Shown here: positions 36,792-46,155 of the stretch, one piece after another | Numbering within the stretch: the first letter of the stretch is position 1 | Layout of the letters: the number at the start of each line of letters is the position of its first letter | NCBI RefSeq assembly: GCF_001708965.1 | Contig: NZ_LVJW01000006.1 | Coordinates: forward strand, 62,001-126,000 | DNA: 64,000 nt | Reading direction: 5' to 3' | From: Candidatus Thiodiazotropha endoloripes | GTDB lineage: Bacteria > Pseudomonadota > Gammaproteobacteria > Chromatiales > Chromatiaceae | Program-made: the position numbers and the translations under genes | Notes under the pieces: generated by a model | Databases searched by the model: none | Seen by the model: only the letters and a program-made list of their open reading frames with translations | Told to the model about the DNA's origin: nothing

Positions 36792-37535
36792 ATGAGTAGC
36801 AACCCAATCTCCGGCGCCGGTTATCTGTTAGAAGGTTTAAAGTTACTTTTCAAACCGGGAATCAGACCCTTTGTTTTAATCCCACTACTCATCAATATTC
36901 TGGTATTCAGTCTGCTGGTCTGGTTGGGTGTCGATCAATTCGAGCAATTGATGGATCGTTTTCTGCCCGATGATGAGAGCTGGCTGGCCTGGCTTCGCTG
37001 GCTATTGTGGCCGCTTTTCGCGATCGCCATCATTTTGGTCGTTTTCTATACATTCACTGTAATTGCCAATCTGATTGCCTCGCCGTTCAACGGCCTGCTG
37101 GCGGAGAAAGTGGAACTCTATCTGGGTGGTAAACTTGGCGATCAACCCGCTGGCGCAAAACAGATCATGAAAGAGGTGTTACCCTCGATACTCTCTGAAT
37201 TACGCAAACTCCTCTATTTTCTACTTCGCGCCATCCCCCTGTTGTTACTGTTTCTGATTCCGGTGATCAATCTGGCCGCCCCCTTTCTCTGGATACTTTT
37301 CAGCGCCTGGTTTCTTGCCCTGGAATATGGCGACTACCCGATGGCCAATCACAGCCTGCCTTTCAAGGAACAACATCAACGCTTAAAGCGGGTGCGGATG
37401 ACCTCGCTCGCCTTTGGCGGTGGCTTGACCGCGATGATGATGGTTCCCCTGCTGAACTTTCTGGCCATGCCGGCAGGGGTGGCCGGCGCCACCGTATTCT
37501 GGCATCAGCAACTGCAAAAGTTGCCGAAAGGGTAG
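36792..37535 (+). CDS. cysZ: Sulfate transporter CysZ-like membrane protein
   Basis: The 247-aa protein has four strong hydrophobic segments and the CysZ pattern: GAGYLLEGLKLLFKPGIRPFVLIPLLINI at the start, NLIASPFNGLLAEKVE in the middle and FSAWFLALEYGDYPMANH later. CysZ mediates sulfate uptake for cysteine synthesis in E. coli; other EI24/CysZ family members have unclear roles. There is no sulfur-assimilation neighbour here, so the substrate is inferred from family only. It converges with the aminotransferase gene. Confidence 0.88.
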   Translation: MSSNPISGAGYLLEGLKLLFKPGIRPFVLIPLLINILVFSLLVWLGVDQFEQLMDRFLPDDESWLAWLRWLLWPLFAIAIILVVFYTFTVIANLIASPFNGLLAEKVELYLGGKLGDQPAGAKQIMKEVLPSILSELRKLLYFLLRAIPLLLLFLIPVINLAAPFLWILFSAWFLALEYGDYPMANHSLPFKEQHQRLKRVRMTSLAFGGGLTAMMMVPLLNFLAMPAGVAGATVFWHQQLQKLPKG

Positions 37536-37561
37536 CCAGCAACGTTGATCGAGAAGTGGAT

Positions 37562-38719
37562 CTAGGCAAAAAAGCGGGCGATCCGCGCCACCCCTTCCTG
37601 CAGCTGATCCATTGCCGTGGTATAGGCGAATCTCAGATAGGATTCAGGCCGATTGAAACCGAAATCGAGACCGGGGGTAACGGCAACACCTGCCTCATTC
37701 AGCAGCTGTTGGGCCAGTTTTTGACTGTCACTGGCGTGCTCTCCACAGCCGGCATAGAGATAGAAAGCCCCCTGGGGGGTCACCGGCAGTGAGAAACCCA
37801 GATCCCGCAAGGCCGGAAGCAGAAAATCCCGCCGCTGCTGAAAGGCCAGACGCCGCTGTTCCAGAATCGAAATCACCTCTGGAGAAAAGGCACTCAAGGC
37901 AGCCATCTGCGACAGGGTCGGTGCGGAGAGAAACATGTTTTGAGCCAAACGATCCAGTGGATCGATCATCGCCTCGGGGGCAACCATCCAACCCAATCGC
38001 CAGCCGGTCATTGAGAAATATTTTGAAAAACTGCTGATCACGCAGATCTCGGAACTGATATCCAGGGCGGTATTCGCGTCAACACCGTAGGTCAGGCCCA
38101 GATAGATCTCGTCAACGATCAGTACACCGCCCAATTCGGTCACCTTGTCATACAGCTGTCGCAGCTCGGCTTCAGCCAGCAATGTACCGGTGGGATTGGA
38201 GGGAGAGGCGATCAGAACCGCTTTGGTGTCATCCCGCCAGGCCTGCTCCACCAATTCGGCGGTCAATTGGTATGCCGTCTCCTCCCCGACCGGCACACCC
38301 ACGGGTATCCCATCGACCATCGATACAAAATGGCGATTGCAGGGATATCCGGGATCGGCCATAAGAACCGATTCCCCCGGATTGATCAGCACATTCATCA
38401 ACAACTGCAACGCACCAGATGAGCCGGGGGTCACGATCACCTGGTGCGGGTCCACATCGACCCGATATTTACTTTTGTAGTAGGCGGCAATCTTCTGACG
38501 TAACTGCGGCAGGCCGGTAGCCGGGGTATAGTGGACATTGCCCCCGCTGAGGGCCTCCTGTGCCGCCGCAACCACAGGTTCCGGGGTCGGATAATCGGGT
38601 TCACCGATCTCCATATGTATGATCGAACGGCCCTGAGCCTCCAGCTGACGGGCTTTTGCCAGCAGATCCATCACGTGAAATGGCGCGATTTGCGCCATGC
38701 GCCTGGCGATCTCGGTCAT
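37562..38719 (-). CDS. PLP-dependent aminotransferase, class I/II
   Basis: A 385-aa fold-type I aminotransferase. The PLP lysine lies in SSFSKYFSMTGWRLGWMV, the substrate-binding GEPDYPTPEPV near residue 40, and the C-terminal arginine in SYLRFAYT. This belongs to the AspC/AlaT-like subgroup; the exact amino acid pair cannot be read from sequence. Its start overlaps the stop of the CbbY-like phosphatase gene (ATGA at 38716-38719), so both are made together. Confidence 0.9.
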   Translation of the reverse strand: MTEIARRMAQIAPFHVMDLLAKARQLEAQGRSIIHMEIGEPDYPTPEPVVAAAQEALSGGNVHYTPATGLPQLRQKIAAYYKSKYRVDVDPHQVIVTPGSSGALQLLMNVLINPGESVLMADPGYPCNRHFVSMVDGIPVGVPVGEETAYQLTAELVEQAWRDDTKAVLIASPSNPTGTLLAEAELRQLYDKVTELGGVLIVDEIYLGLTYGVDANTALDISSEICVISSFSKYFSMTGWRLGWMVAPEAMIDPLDRLAQNMFLSAPTLSQMAALSAFSPEVISILEQRRLAFQQRRDFLLPALRDLGFSLPVTPQGAFYLYAGCGEHASDSQKLAQQLLNEAGVAVTPGLDFGFNRPESYLRFAYTTAMDQLQEGVARIARFFA

Positions 38720-39489
38720 TTCACACCACGGCCATGGAGCGCCCGCAGCATCTCGATATTGGTGTAACTGAAATCACCGGCACTCCCATTCAGGCGCTGG
38801 AAAGGCTGATCAGGTTCACCCAGCTGGTCGATGATCAGGGTGGCGCCGGTAAAATCATCCTCCACGGTATAGCCATTGGTTGTCACCAGAATGGTATCAA
38901 TCGAGGCGCGACTTGCCGATTGAACCCCATTGTGGGAATCCTCAAACGCCATACAGGCCTGTGGCTGCAACTTCATCTGCTGCATGGCCCATATATAGAT
39001 ATCCGGTGCCGGTTTTTTCTCCGCTACAATATCGCCTGCCGCAATCACTTCGAACCAGGATTCCGCTTGCGGATCCAGACTGTGTTGCAGCAGTGCACTG
39101 ACATTTGCCGGTGTGGTGGTGGTGGCGATTGCCAGGCGCAAACCCTGCTCTCTCGCCTCCTGCAGTAACCTTTTGACACCGTTTCGCACTGGTATCATGC
39201 CCTCCGCTAGCATCCTGGTGTAGTGCTCGGTTTTTGCGGCATGCAGTCCGGCTATGAACTGATCCAGCTCCGCCGGACCTTGAAAAGCGGTATTGTAGTC
39301 TGCCAGATAGTGGCGGATACGCTCCTTGCCACCGGTTACCGCAAGCAGTTTTCCATACAGCTCAACAGACCACTCCCAGTCCAGTCCAGCCTCTTTGAAA
39401 GCCAGATTGAATGCGACTCTATGCCCATCTCTCTCGGTGTCGGCAAGGGTGCCGTCCACATCAAATATCAGTGCCTCTAAATCAGCCAT
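38716..39489 (-). CDS. cbbY: HAD phosphatase, CbbY type
   Basis: The 257-aa HAD hydrolase has FDVDGTLADTERDGHRVAFNLAF at the start, TTTTPANVSALL (motif II), and KKPAPDIYIWAM / FEDSHNGVQSA (motifs III-IV). This block pattern is that of CbbY, which dephosphorylates xylulose 1,5-bisphosphate, an inhibitor of Rubisco. It supports a Calvin-cycle organism, though Rubisco is not in the window. ATG 39489 has AAGGTG 6 nt upstream; GTG 39495 is an alternative. It is first of a two-gene unit with the aminotransferase. Confidence 0.88.
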   Translation of the reverse strand: MADLEALIFDVDGTLADTERDGHRVAFNLAFKEAGLDWEWSVELYGKLLAVTGGKERIRHYLADYNTAFQGPAELDQFIAGLHAAKTEHYTRMLAEGMIPVRNGVKRLLQEAREQGLRLAIATTTTPANVSALLQHSLDPQAESWFEVIAAGDIVAEKKPAPDIYIWAMQQMKLQPQACMAFEDSHNGVQSASRASIDTILVTTNGYTVEDDFTGATLIIDQLGEPDQPFQRLNGSAGDFSYTNIEMLRALHGRGVK

Positions 39490-39969
39490 TTTCACACCTT
39501 CGTCATATACAACCCGGGATGATTACCCCGACGGCGGAATAGTGTAACAACAAAACCGGAATTGCTCGCACATGATCAAGTGGGGTAATTGATGCGCGAT
39601 TACCCTGATAAGTGCCAGGATTTGGCTTTTTTCAAGATCACCACCCGATTATTCCACCGATTGATCCTAAGTAATTCGCTCATTCAGCGGCTCAATCCGC
39701 AAATATCAATTGTGGCTAAGGCCTGCTCTAGATCAACAAAGTACCCCTGCCAAGGAATGTTATTCCTGCATCAACCTTTATTTTTTCTGAATTTTGGCCA
39801 ACCTTATTGATGGAAGAGAGAACATTGCAATTGGCTGACAATAGCCTTACACGGACGGGAGACCTGTGCACCGACTCAGTGCCCGATTCCTGATTCTGTT
39901 TTAACCATGTATTGTTTCGTTCTCCCCTTTCTGGTATAGATATGCGCCTTCACGTAAGAGGTACCATGA
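39490..39969. other. Intergenic region upstream of dksA
   Basis: About 480 bases between divergent cbbY and dksA. No gene is supported. A weak sigma-70-like promoter for dksA lies at 39912-39940; nothing else is recognised. Confidence 0.4.
39912..39940 (+). promoter_or_regulatory. Candidate dksA promoter
   Basis: TTGTTT (39912-39917), 17-nt spacer, TATAGA (39935-39940), giving a start near 39947 and a leader of about 23 nt before ATG 39970. Moderate match only. Confidence 0.4.
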
Positions 39970-40410
39970 ATGGCCCAGAAGAAAGCCACAGCTAAAGGGG
40001 CTGGATCCTTCGGCATCGAGCCCTATGAACCCGCTAAGGGTGAAGAGTATATGAGTGAGGGGCAGGAGAACCATTTCCGCTCCATACTTGCTGCTTGGAA
40101 AGCCAATCTGATGCAGGAGGTCGACCGTACGGTTCACCATATGCAGGATGAGGCTGCCAATTTCCCTGACCCGAACGACCGCGCCACCCAGGAGTCTGAA
40201 TTCAGTCTTGAGCTGCGTACGAGGGACCGGGAGAGAAAACTGATCAAGAAAATCGATGAAGCCTTGGAGCAGATCGATAACAAAGAGTATGGCTATTGCG
40301 AGTCCTGTGGCATCGAGATAGGTATCCGCCGACTGGAGGCCAGACCGACCGCCACCCTCTGCATCGACTGTAAGACTTTAGATGAGATTCGTGAAAAACA
40401 GATGGGGTGA
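39970..40410 (+). CDS. dksA: RNA polymerase-binding transcription factor DksA
   Basis: DksA works with ppGpp in the secondary channel of RNA polymerase to control rRNA and amino acid promoters. The 146-aa protein has the coiled-coil ([32 protein letters not shown], with the DxxDxA-like tip) and a C4 zinc finger ([14 protein letters not shown] and LCIDCK). ATG 39970 is in the frame; an ATG 4 nt earlier is out of frame and stops soon. It is followed by a terminator and gluQ, as in E. coli. Confidence 0.97.
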   Translation: MAQKKATAKGAGSFGIEPYEPAKGEEYMSEGQENHFRSILAAWKANLMQEVDRTVHHMQDEAANFPDPNDRATQESEFSLELRTRDRERKLIKKIDEALEQIDNKEYGYCESCGIEIGIRRLEARPTATLCIDCKTLDEIREKQMG

Positions 40411-40429
40411 TGCCGATCGGATTTTTCCT

Positions 40430-40459
40430 GTAAAAAACCGGCATATGCCGGTTTTTTAC
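40430..40459. terminator. Perfect palindromic terminator after dksA
   Basis: GTAAAAAACCGGCAT followed by its exact reverse complement: a 30-bp perfect palindrome with A- and T-runs. It is a rho-independent terminator, bidirectional, ending 17 nt before gluQ, which therefore needs its own promoter or read-through. Confidence 0.85.
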
Positions 40460-40476
40460 GTTATGGATAGGGGACA

Positions 40477-41370
40477 ATGAGCCGTACTACCTATCGGGGG
40501 CGCTTTGCGCCATCACCGACAGGAAAACTCCATTTCGGTTCCCTGGTCGCTGCTGTTGGCAGCTTTCTCGATGCCCGTCATCACCAAGGTGAGTGGCTGG
40601 TGAGAATTGAAGACCTGGATCGTACCCGGGAAGTCCCCGGGTCCGCCGCGGAGATCCTCTCCAGCCTCGAGGCTTTCGCTCTGCACTGGGATGGAGAGGT
40701 GATCTATCAGAGCCGTCGCACGGAGCGCTATGCCGAAGTCGTTGAACAATTGCTTGCCGCTGACCTGGCCTATCCCTGCAGCTGCTCCCGTAAAGAGATA
40801 CGTGAACGTGCTCAGATCGGCCCGGAAGGGCCGATCTACCCGGGAACCTGTCGATCCGGAAAAAAACCGGGTATAGCGACAAACAGCATCCGCCTGGTGA
40901 CCCAGGACCGGGATATTCTGGTCGAAGACAGACTGCAGGGGATATTCCGGCAGAACCCTGGAACAGAGATCGGCGATTTCGTGATCAGACGGATGGATGG
41001 CTATCACGCCTACCAGCTGGCCGTGGTGGTGGATGATGCCTGGCAGAAAATTACCGATGTGGTGCGTGGTGCCGACCTGCTCAGCTCAACCCCCAGGCAG
41101 TGCTATCTGCAACAGCTGCTCGGCTTGGAGCAACCCAACTATCTACACCTGCCGCTGGCAGTCGATCAAAGTGGGCGTAAACTGAGCAAACAGGATCGGG
41201 ACAGGCCGGTGGAGCCGAAAGATCCCCTGAACTCCCTGCTCAGTGTCCTTGCCTTCCTGCAACAGCCACTGCCTCCGGAGCAGCCGGAGAGCCCGGAAGC
41301 ACTCTGGCAATGGGCGATTCCAAGATGGCGGACCGAGTCCCTGAGGAGCGCGAGCTCAAGCGGGCTCTGA
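40477..41370 (+). CDS. gluQ: Glutamyl-Q tRNA(Asp) synthetase
   Basis: GluQ attaches glutamate to queuosine 34 of tRNA(Asp). The 297-aa protein is a short GluRS-like enzyme without anticodon domain. The HIGH-type motif is FAPSPTGKLHFGSLV; zinc cysteines lie in CSCSRKEI and later; the KMSKS-type motif is KLSKQ. It stands beside dksA as in E. coli (yadB). Confidence 0.95.
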   Translation: MSRTTYRGRFAPSPTGKLHFGSLVAAVGSFLDARHHQGEWLVRIEDLDRTREVPGSAAEILSSLEAFALHWDGEVIYQSRRTERYAEVVEQLLAADLAYPCSCSRKEIRERAQIGPEGPIYPGTCRSGKKPGIATNSIRLVTQDRDILVEDRLQGIFRQNPGTEIGDFVIRRMDGYHAYQLAVVVDDAWQKITDVVRGADLLSSTPRQCYLQQLLGLEQPNYLHLPLAVDQSGRKLSKQDRDRPVEPKDPLNSLLSVLAFLQQPLPPEQPESPEALWQWAIPRWRTESLRSASSSGL

Positions 41371-41498
41371 CCCCTTATGCCGGCAAGTGGCTCAACTGGT
41401 TTGGCTGACGGCACCGCCATTAGGACATTGCGGCTCCTGCAGTGACCGGATCATCTCGTACTGACCAACTGAATAGGAGAGATTCCATGACAGGGACA

Positions 41499-42008
41499 CT
41501 ATAGCCCGGACACTTCTCGCAGATACTTGAACAATTTGCGGAAGGCCTGAGGGGGACCACCCTTCTCCTGCTCCCGCTTGGCCGCTTGAATCAGCTGCCG
41601 AAGATGTTGACGGTCGGCATTTTGATACTCCGCCAGAAAAGCGCCAAACGCCTCACTCTCCCCCTCGATCAGGCGATCCCGCCAACGCTCGAGATTGTGA
41701 AACTTTGCAACCGATGCCTGATGTTTATTGTCCAGCTCATCCACCACCTGGCGGATCGCATCCAGATCTTCCTGTTGCAACAGTTTGCCCAGACGCCGGT
41801 AGTGTCTGCGCAGGGCATTCATAGATTTGATCCGTTTTGACTCCGCCAGGGCAGCCAGCATGGCATCACTCAGTGGCATCCTGCCCAGCTGGGTCGCTGA
41901 CAGACCGGTCAACCGCTCCCCCAGTTTCTGCAGGGCGAGCATTTCACGCTTGATCTCGCTTTTGCTCGGCCCCTCGTCCTGCTCTAGTTCGTCGTCTCGA
42001 ATGTCGAT
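41499..42008 (-). CDS. darP: Ribosome biogenesis factor DarP (YjgA)
   Basis: DarP promotes late steps of 50S assembly. The C-terminal part (DRLIEGESEAFGAFLAEYQNADRQHLRQLIQAAKREQEKG and FKYLREVSG) matches the family. The first ATG (41942) would omit the conserved acidic stretch and SKSEIKRE motif, which are encoded in frame just upstream (DIRDDELEQDEGPSKSEIKRE). No ATG, GTG or TTG lies there; an ATC at 42008 has GGAG 8 nt upstream, and an ATT at 42002 is next. Translation from ATC/ATT, overlapping the recJ end by 25 nt, is inferred. If the ATG is used, the product is 147 aa. Confidence 0.85.
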   Translation of the reverse strand: MDIRDDELEQDEGPSKSEIKREMLALQKLGERLTGLSATQLGRMPLSDAMLAALAESKRIKSMNALRRHYRRLGKLLQQEDLDAIRQVVDELDNKHQASVAKFHNLERWRDRLIEGESEAFGAFLAEYQNADRQHLRQLIQAAKREQEKGGPPQAFRKLFKYLREVSGL

Positions 42009-43717
42009 GCTATCTTCTCCACAATCAATTGCGCGCTCTTCTGACCACGAAATTCGTTCACATCCAGTCGGTAGGCAAGCAAAACCTGACCGGCAGACTC
42101 AGACAGGGGTGGCTGATTGAAGGCAATGGCATCAATCAGCCACTCGCCACTGTCATCCCCCAGCACCAGCTTCAGATGGTGCTCGGCAACCACTCTCTGC
42201 TGCTTCACCGTAAACCGCCCCTCAAACATCGGCTCAGGAAACCCCTGCCCCCAGGGGCCGCCGGCACGAATCTGTTCCGCCAGAGTGAGATTCATCTCCT
42301 CCTGTTTGAGAACGCCGTCGGTCAGTATAACCCCCTCGAGCAACTGGGGATCCAGCTGTTGTTCAAGCGCTTGCTCGAAGGCGAATTTAAAATCATCAAA
42401 CCTATCAGCGGAGAGACTCAAACCAGCGGCCATCGCATGGCCCCCGAAGCGGGTGATCAGACCGGGATTGGCGCTGTCGATGCGCTCTAGCAGGTCGCGT
42501 ATGTGCAATCCGGCAATGGAGCGGGCCGAACCCTTCATTACCCCGGAGCCGGCATCTGCAAATGCGATTACCGGGCGATGATACTGCTCCTTGATCCTCG
42601 ATGCGAGAATCCCGATCACCCCCTGATGCCAGCTCTTTTCGTAGAGACAGAGACCCTGGGCCAGGATACCGTCGGCTGGTGGCAGCTGCTCCTGCAACAG
42701 ACTCTCCGCCTGCTGCTTCATCTGCTGCTCGATCGCCCGCCGGGCATGGTTGAGCCGGTCCAGTTCGGCCGCGATGGCGGTGGCCGAGTCAATGCCTTCA
42801 CTCAACAGACACTCGATACCCAATCCCATATCGTCGAGGCGACCGGCGGCATTCAGCCTGGGGCCTACGGCGAAACCCATGTCTGAAGCAACCACACGCT
42901 GATAGTTGCGCTTGGCGATGGCCAACAGCGCCAGTATTCCTGCCCTGCAGCGTCCGGCACGAATCCGTTTCAAGCCTTGTGAAACCAGTATGCGGTTATT
43001 TCGATCCAGCGGTACCAGGTCGCTGATGGTGCCCAATGCGACCAGATCGAGCCACTCCGCCGGTTGCGGGTGTTTCAGCCCCTGCTGCTGAAACCAGTCA
43101 TTCGTTTTGAGCAGATTGTAGAGCGCAATCATTACGTAGAAGATCACCCCAACCCCGGCCAGATAGGGACTGGGAAAATCGTCATCCGGCTGGTTCGGGT
43201 TGACGATCACGGCGGCCTCGGGCAGCTGTTGTCCCGGTAGATGGTGGTCGGTGATCAATACCGGAATACCCAGGGAGTTGGCCTGTTCAACCCCACTGAG
43301 ACTGGAAATGCCATTATCCACAGTCACGATCAGACCCGGACTGCGCTGTGCGGCCAGGTCGACAATTTCCGGACTCAGGCCATAGCCGAACTCAAACCGG
43401 TTAGGCACCAGATAGGAGACCTTGTCGCTACCGAATGCCTGCAGAGCCAGCACCGAGAGTGCGGTACTGGTTGCCCCATCCGCATCATAATCACCAATAA
43501 TGACGATTGGTTCTCCTGCACGGATGGTCTCGAACAGCAGCTCGGCTGCGGCTTCAACCCCTTTCAACCGGGACACTGGACAGAGTTGTGACAGGGCCAG
43601 GTCGAGCTCTTCCTGCCGCTTCAATCCCCTGGCATGGTAGATCCGCTGCAGCACCGGATGTATCTCCGCTGAAAATTGAGGAGGCTCTGACGGTTGGGTT
43701 CTTGCTTGGATTTTCAC
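41984..43717 (-). CDS. recJ: Single-stranded-DNA-specific exonuclease RecJ
   Basis: RecJ degrades single-stranded DNA 5' to 3' in recombination and repair. The 577-aa protein has the motif IGDYDADGATSTAL, the second Asp motif TVDNGISSL, the DHH motif LITDHHLPG, and the DHHA1-type end with FGGHAMAAGLSLS. The C-terminal OB-fold region follows (LVLGDDSGEWLIDAIAF). Its 3' end overlaps the probable darP start. Confidence 0.96.
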   Translation of the reverse strand: MKIQARTQPSEPPQFSAEIHPVLQRIYHARGLKRQEELDLALSQLCPVSRLKGVEAAAELLFETIRAGEPIVIIGDYDADGATSTALSVLALQAFGSDKVSYLVPNRFEFGYGLSPEIVDLAAQRSPGLIVTVDNGISSLSGVEQANSLGIPVLITDHHLPGQQLPEAAVIVNPNQPDDDFPSPYLAGVGVIFYVMIALYNLLKTNDWFQQQGLKHPQPAEWLDLVALGTISDLVPLDRNNRILVSQGLKRIRAGRCRAGILALLAIAKRNYQRVVASDMGFAVGPRLNAAGRLDDMGLGIECLLSEGIDSATAIAAELDRLNHARRAIEQQMKQQAESLLQEQLPPADGILAQGLCLYEKSWHQGVIGILASRIKEQYHRPVIAFADAGSGVMKGSARSIAGLHIRDLLERIDSANPGLITRFGGHAMAAGLSLSADRFDDFKFAFEQALEQQLDPQLLEGVILTDGVLKQEEMNLTLAEQIRAGGPWGQGFPEPMFEGRFTVKQQRVVAEHHLKLVLGDDSGEWLIDAIAFNQPPLSESAGQVLLAYRLDVNEFRGQKSAQLIVEKIASTFETTN

Positions 43718-44007
43718 TAAGTTCTTATTCTACCTGACACGATGTCTCCGCTTCAGAGTTGTTCTGTGCGAAACCTTAGGGACTAAGGATATCAGAGTAA
43801 AAACTCTGTAAAATCCATAGGAAACTTATGTTTGCCACCCCCATCTAAAGGGGTGACCTTGGAGCTGATACAAGTGCACAATTATAGGGTATGCGAGCCT
43901 GTGTTGTGTCTGTGCAGGTCTCTAAGCGACACGCTCAGTCACCCTGCTGCAACCCGGTACTGCTGAAACAGAGCGTTTTCACTGCATACCACCAGCGGCC
44001 GGGTAAG

Positions 44008-45777
44008 ATGGAAAACCGCAATACAACCAGGACTATGCCAGAGTTTTTAAAAACCGACACTGCTCATCTCGCTCGCCTGATGGCGTTTCTTCTGTGCCTT
44101 CCGGCAGGCTTACTTCAAGCCCAGGTGCAGAGCCGACTCTCCCACCAGGTAACCGGCCTGGATCAGCCGGTGCAGTTGACCATAGAGACCGATGACGGAG
44201 AAGATCTCTCGCCCGACCTCACCCCCCTCGAACAGGATTTTGAAATTCTCAGCCGCTCCACGCAGCAGAGCATTTCGGTGATCAATGGCGAGATGACATC
44301 AAAGCGTTCCCTGAACCTCACACTGCTTCCGTTACGCAGCGGCAGTTTGACCATCCCGGCGATCCAGGTTGCTGATCAAACCACACAACCACTGACCCTG
44401 CAGGTGGAGCAACAGACCCAGCAGGAGGCAGAGGCAACCAAGCAGGCACTGATCGAACTGAACCTGAACAAGGATTCCGCCTATCTCGAAGAACAGATCC
44501 TGCTGACCCTGAAGCTCTACCAGGCCAAGGGAGTCCGGGGTGAATCACTGGATCCACCTGAACCATCACTGGACGACACCCAGATCAGCCTGATCCATGA
44601 GGATCGCTACAGCAGCCGCAAGGATGGTGTGGACTACCGGGTGGTAGAGCGAGTCTACGCCCTGTTCGCACGCCAAACCGGCATACTGACACTGGATGGG
44701 GTAAAATTTCGTGGCCGTTCAGGTGGCAGCCGTGACCCCTTCACTGCCTTTTTCAGCAACGGCTTTCCTTCACATCAACAAGCCGGTCGTATCATTCGAG
44801 CTGAATCCAACCCGGTCTCCCTGGAGATTCTGCCAATTCCACAAGAGTTTACCGGTGAACGCTGGCTACCGGCGAAAAATCTGCAAATTGTGGAGAATGG
44901 TATCGACAACGAAATGGTGCTGGCGGGCAGTCCGATCACCCGTCGAGTGATGATTATCGCCGACGGAGTGATGTCGAACCAACTGCCAAACATCGAACAG
45001 AGCATGCCAAGCGGACTCAAACTCTATCCGGAAAGCCCACATCTGAATGACAAGCCGAATCGATCCGGTATCAGCAGTTCACTGCAGCAGAGTCTGACTC
45101 TGATCGCCACGGATCCGGGGAGATACACCCTGCCCCCGATTGAGGTTCCCTGGTGGAATACCGAAACCCGCCAGCAGGAGATTGCCAGACTGCCCGCCAA
45201 AGAGATCAGTTTTATGCCCAATCCTGCCGGAATGGCTAACCAAGCTCAGCCTTCGGTCGCTGCTCAAACCAGTCAACAGAATCTGAGCGCAGAAAATCCA
45301 GCCACCCCTGACCCGGAGTCGGCTGACGACTTTCCCTGGATGGCCACCCTGTTCGGATTGGCCTGGTTGATAACAGTCAGTGCCTGGTGGTTCAGCAGTC
45401 GACGCAAGCAACCCGCCAAGCCGGTGACGATCAAAGAGCCCAGCCAGCAGAGATCGAACCAGCCAGAGCTGGAAAACGTCCTGCAGCACCTGGCAGAAGC
45501 CTATCAGACCAAAGATGGTCAAGCGGCGAGAGATGCCTGGCTCCACTGGGCCCTGCTCAGCTGGCCCGACAACCCGCCCAACAACCTCAGCAGGCTGGCC
45601 AGGCGATGCCATCCGGATCTGGCACAAGCGGTAAATGCTCTGGAGAGGGCCATCTACAGCCCTAATTCAGAAATCAGCTGGTCGGATTTTGAGATCCTGA
45701 AGCTGATAGAGGCAAAGGATTCCAGACAATCCGCTGATAAAGCCGAACAGAATCTACTGATACCCTTGAATCCCTGA
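44008..45777 (+). CDS. batD: BatD-like (aerotolerance) membrane protein
   Basis: This protein of about 590 aa has an N-terminal signal segment (MAFLLCLPAGLLQAQ), a long extracytoplasmic beta-rich domain with VSxL-like BatD repeats (FEILSRSTQQSISVINGEMTSKRSLNLTLLPLRSGSLTIPAI, VKFRGRSGGS), a TM helix (WMATLFGLAWLITVSAWWF) and a C-terminal cytoplasmic tail. BatD sits in Bat (MoxR-VWA) operons with BatA/BatB. None of these neighbours is here, so it is a lone copy or separated. ATG 44008 is chosen; ATG 44035 is an alternative. Function is inferred. Confidence 0.85.
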   Translation: MENRNTTRTMPEFLKTDTAHLARLMAFLLCLPAGLLQAQVQSRLSHQVTGLDQPVQLTIETDDGEDLSPDLTPLEQDFEILSRSTQQSISVINGEMTSKRSLNLTLLPLRSGSLTIPAIQVADQTTQPLTLQVEQQTQQEAEATKQALIELNLNKDSAYLEEQILLTLKLYQAKGVRGESLDPPEPSLDDTQISLIHEDRYSSRKDGVDYRVVERVYALFARQTGILTLDGVKFRGRSGGSRDPFTAFFSNGFPSHQQAGRIIRAESNPVSLEILPIPQEFTGERWLPAKNLQIVENGIDNEMVLAGSPITRRVMIIADGVMSNQLPNIEQSMPSGLKLYPESPHLNDKPNRSGISSSLQQSLTLIATDPGRYTLPPIEVPWWNTETRQQEIARLPAKEISFMPNPAGMANQAQPSVAAQTSQQNLSAENPATPDPESADDFPWMATLFGLAWLITVSAWWFSSRRKQPAKPVTIKEPSQQRSNQPELENVLQHLAEAYQTKDGQAARDAWLHWALLSWPDNPPNNLSRLARRCHPDLAQAVNALERAIYSPNSEISWSDFEILKLIEAKDSRQSADKAEQNLLIPLNP

Positions 45778-45822
45778 CAGCTGGCGGCTGAGCCCAGGGT
45801 TTCGATGACGAGAAAGAGGAGC

Positions 45823-46155
45823 CTACTCCTCTTCCCAGCCTCCATAATCGAAGGTGATCTCTTCGTTGGGTTTGATGTCCTTCAGTGCGAACAGATCGAA
45901 GCCATCAAATTCAGCATTACCCTGATCATGATGGTTGAGATAGCGAAGCAGATTTCTACCGCTGCGGCCGACCGGTTGCTTGTCATCTTCAAACACCCAA
46001 AGCACATAGGTGCCATCCCGCTTCGCTTGCGGGCCCTCATAGGTTCCTATGAAGTCCCCTTTGGCAATGGATACCTTCGCAAACAGTCCATTACCGTGTA
46101 TCCGGGAGGGTGCTTTATAGACAATATTACCGAGTCTTGTTCTACTGTTCGCCAT
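45823..46155 (-). CDS. Small SET-domain protein
   Basis: The 110-aa protein is a minimal SET fold: IHGNGLFAKVSIAKGDFIGTYEG at the start, the RYLNHHDQGNAEFDG motif (N-H substrate/SAM motif), and EEITFDYGGW at the C-terminus with the catalytic Tyr. SET proteins are lysine methyltransferases using SAM; in bacteria the targets are largely unknown. No post-SET cysteines are present. It overlaps the end of the gene at 46142 by 14 nt, so the two probably form one unit. Confidence 0.85.
   Translation of the reverse strand: MANSRTRLGNIVYKAPSRIHGNGLFAKVSIAKGDFIGTYEGPQAKRDGTYVLWVFEDDKQPVGRSGRNLLRYLNHHDQGNAEFDGFDLFALKDIKPNEEITFDYGGWEEE

Noticed and set aside
39589-39810. 73-codon frame upstream of dksA
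   Set aside because: No ribosome site and no motif; AT-rich promoter region.
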